DNA of 6,394 nucleotides from Candidatus Blautia equi (GTDB lineage: Bacteria; Bacillota; Clostridia; Lachnospirales; Lachnospiraceae): NCBI GenBank assembly GCA_018064695.1, contig JAGHUU010000131.1:1-6394 (forward strand), in the 5' to 3' direction. Below, one piece after another: positions 5,968-6,394 of this stretch; position 1 is the stretch's first letter; the number at the start of each line of letters is the position of its first letter. Under the pieces are notes generated by a model. It saw nothing but the letters and a program-made list of their open reading frames with translations, made no database searches and had not been told where the DNA came from. The position numbers were made by a program, and so were the translations under genes.

Positions 5968-6327
5968 CCTGCGAAAATGAGCTTTGATGATCTCAAAGGT
6001 CTCTTCACTGATATCGTGTTCGATCTTACATGCGTCTGACTTTGCGGTCTCCTCGGAAACCCCAAGGCTCATGAGCATTTCACTTAAGATCATATGGCGC
6101 TCGTAAATTCTGCCGGCGATCTCCGCACCTTTCTCCAGCAGGGTTACGGTTCCATAGCGGTCCATGGCTATATAGCCGTCTTCACGAAGAAGCTTCATTG
6201 CATGGCTGACACTTGGTTTTGACACGTTCAGCATGGATGCGATCTCCACAGAACGCACGCCCTCGCCGGTCCTTGACAAAATCAGGATGGCCTCAAGATA
6301 ATCCTCCGCTGATTCTCTGATCTGCAT
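5959..6327 (-). CDS. Short DtxR/MntR-family metal-dependent transcriptional regulator
   Basis: Probable cytoplasmic repressor that senses Mn(II) or Fe(II) and controls metal uptake genes. It has 122 residues, with a winged helix-turn-helix (about 24-62, VRSVEIASMLNVSKPSVSHA with wing DRYGTVTL) and then the dimerisation and metal domain. There is no C-terminal SH3-like domain, as in B. subtilis MntR (142 aa). Candidate ligands are Asp9, Glu12, His78, Cys100, Glu103 and His104. These line up at a constant +1 offset with MntR Asp8, Glu11, His77, Glu99, Glu102 and His103, except that Cys replaces Glu99, as in DtxR Cys102. I start at 6327 because GGAGG (6336-6340) lies 8 nt upstream. The in-frame ATG at 6342 overlaps that site. 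It converges on metY, so no functional link is implied. Target genes and the preferred metal are not evident. Confidence 0.88.
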   Translation of the reverse strand: MQIRESAEDYLEAILILSRTGEGVRSVEIASMLNVSKPSVSHAMKLLREDGYIAMDRYGTVTLLEKGAEIAGRIYERHMILSEMLMSLGVSEETAKSDACKIEHDISEETFEIIKAHFRRSK

Positions 6328-6335
6328 AATAAAAA

Positions 6336-6340
6336 CCTCC
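6336..6340 (-). promoter_or_regulatory. Ribosome binding site that fixes the regulator start
   Basis: Minus-strand GGAGG, 8 nt before the ATG at 6327. The alternative ATG at 6342 overlaps it and has only AGGATAGG almost touching its start, so translation from 6327 is favoured. Confidence 0.8.
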
Positions 6341-6354
6341 ATTCCTATCCTGAT

Positions 6355-6383
6355 ATTTTACCATACTTGTCAGTTATTATCAA
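6355..6383 (-). promoter_or_regulatory. Promoter of the DtxR/MntR-family regulator
   Basis: On the minus strand TTGATA (6383-6378), a 17-bp spacer and TAAAAT (6360-6355) with an extended -10 TG one base upstream. Transcription would start near 6348, leaving about 20 nt of leader. Confidence 0.7.
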
Positions 6384-6388
6384 CAACT
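6372..6388. promoter_or_regulatory. Possible autoregulatory operator (imperfect dyad)
   Basis: AGTTATTATCAACAACT has complementary ends AGTT/AACT and partial inner symmetry (12 of 17 positions match its own reverse complement). It overlaps the -35 of the regulator gene. DtxR-family repressors often bind dyads of this size at their own promoters, but the sequence does not match the classic MntR or DtxR box. Confidence 0.3.
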
Positions 6389-6394
6389 GCCCCG

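Noticed and set aside
6328..6342. Five-residue-longer start for the metalloregulator at 6342.
   Set aside because: It overlaps the GGAGG that serves the ATG at 6327, and it would shift the MntR-like register only by adding unconserved residues.

Overview
The window is a chromosomal biosynthetic region from a low-to-mid GC anaerobic Firmicute. The Shine-Dalgarno sequences are strong (AGGAGG, AAAGGAG), promoters are sigma-A type with AT-rich flanks, and the protein sequences (ArgG, ArgJ, and a short DtxR-family regulator) look most like Clostridia of the Lachnospiraceae type. That placement is by recognition, not a database search.

Left half, minus strand: an arginine biosynthesis operon transcribed leftwards, argJ (1537-2760), then argB (612-1508), then argD (from about 625, running off the left edge). 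These supply the acetyl-cycle steps from glutamate to acetylornithine, except that no argC is present next to them. Middle, 2761-3169: a divergent control region between argJ and argG. It holds a good promoter for each direction. Three ARG-box-like sites share the half-site ATGCAA, and two of them contain the -35 hexamer of the opposing promoters, which suggests joint repression by ArgR with arginine. argG (3170-4396, plus strand) has a leader of roughly 170 nt whose GC-rich 3' part I cannot assign to a known riboswitch. It ends at a strong intrinsic terminator (4434-4475).

Right half: metY (O-acetylhomoserine sulfhydrylase, 4638-5918, plus) makes homocysteine from sulfide. Its -35 box lies inside a perfect 10-bp inverted repeat that looks like a sulfur-regulator operator. 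Converging on metY from the right is a short DtxR/MntR-family metalloregulator (5959-6327, minus). The two genes share one bidirectional terminator, a perfect 44-bp palindrome that also contains the regulator's stop codon.

Overall this is an ordinary amino-acid biosynthesis locus. I see no mobile element, CRISPR array, RNA gene or clearly undescribed system. The points most worth a second look are the compact divergent ARG operator, the unassigned argG leader, the metY operator, and the mixed MntR/DtxR metal-ligand set in the regulator.
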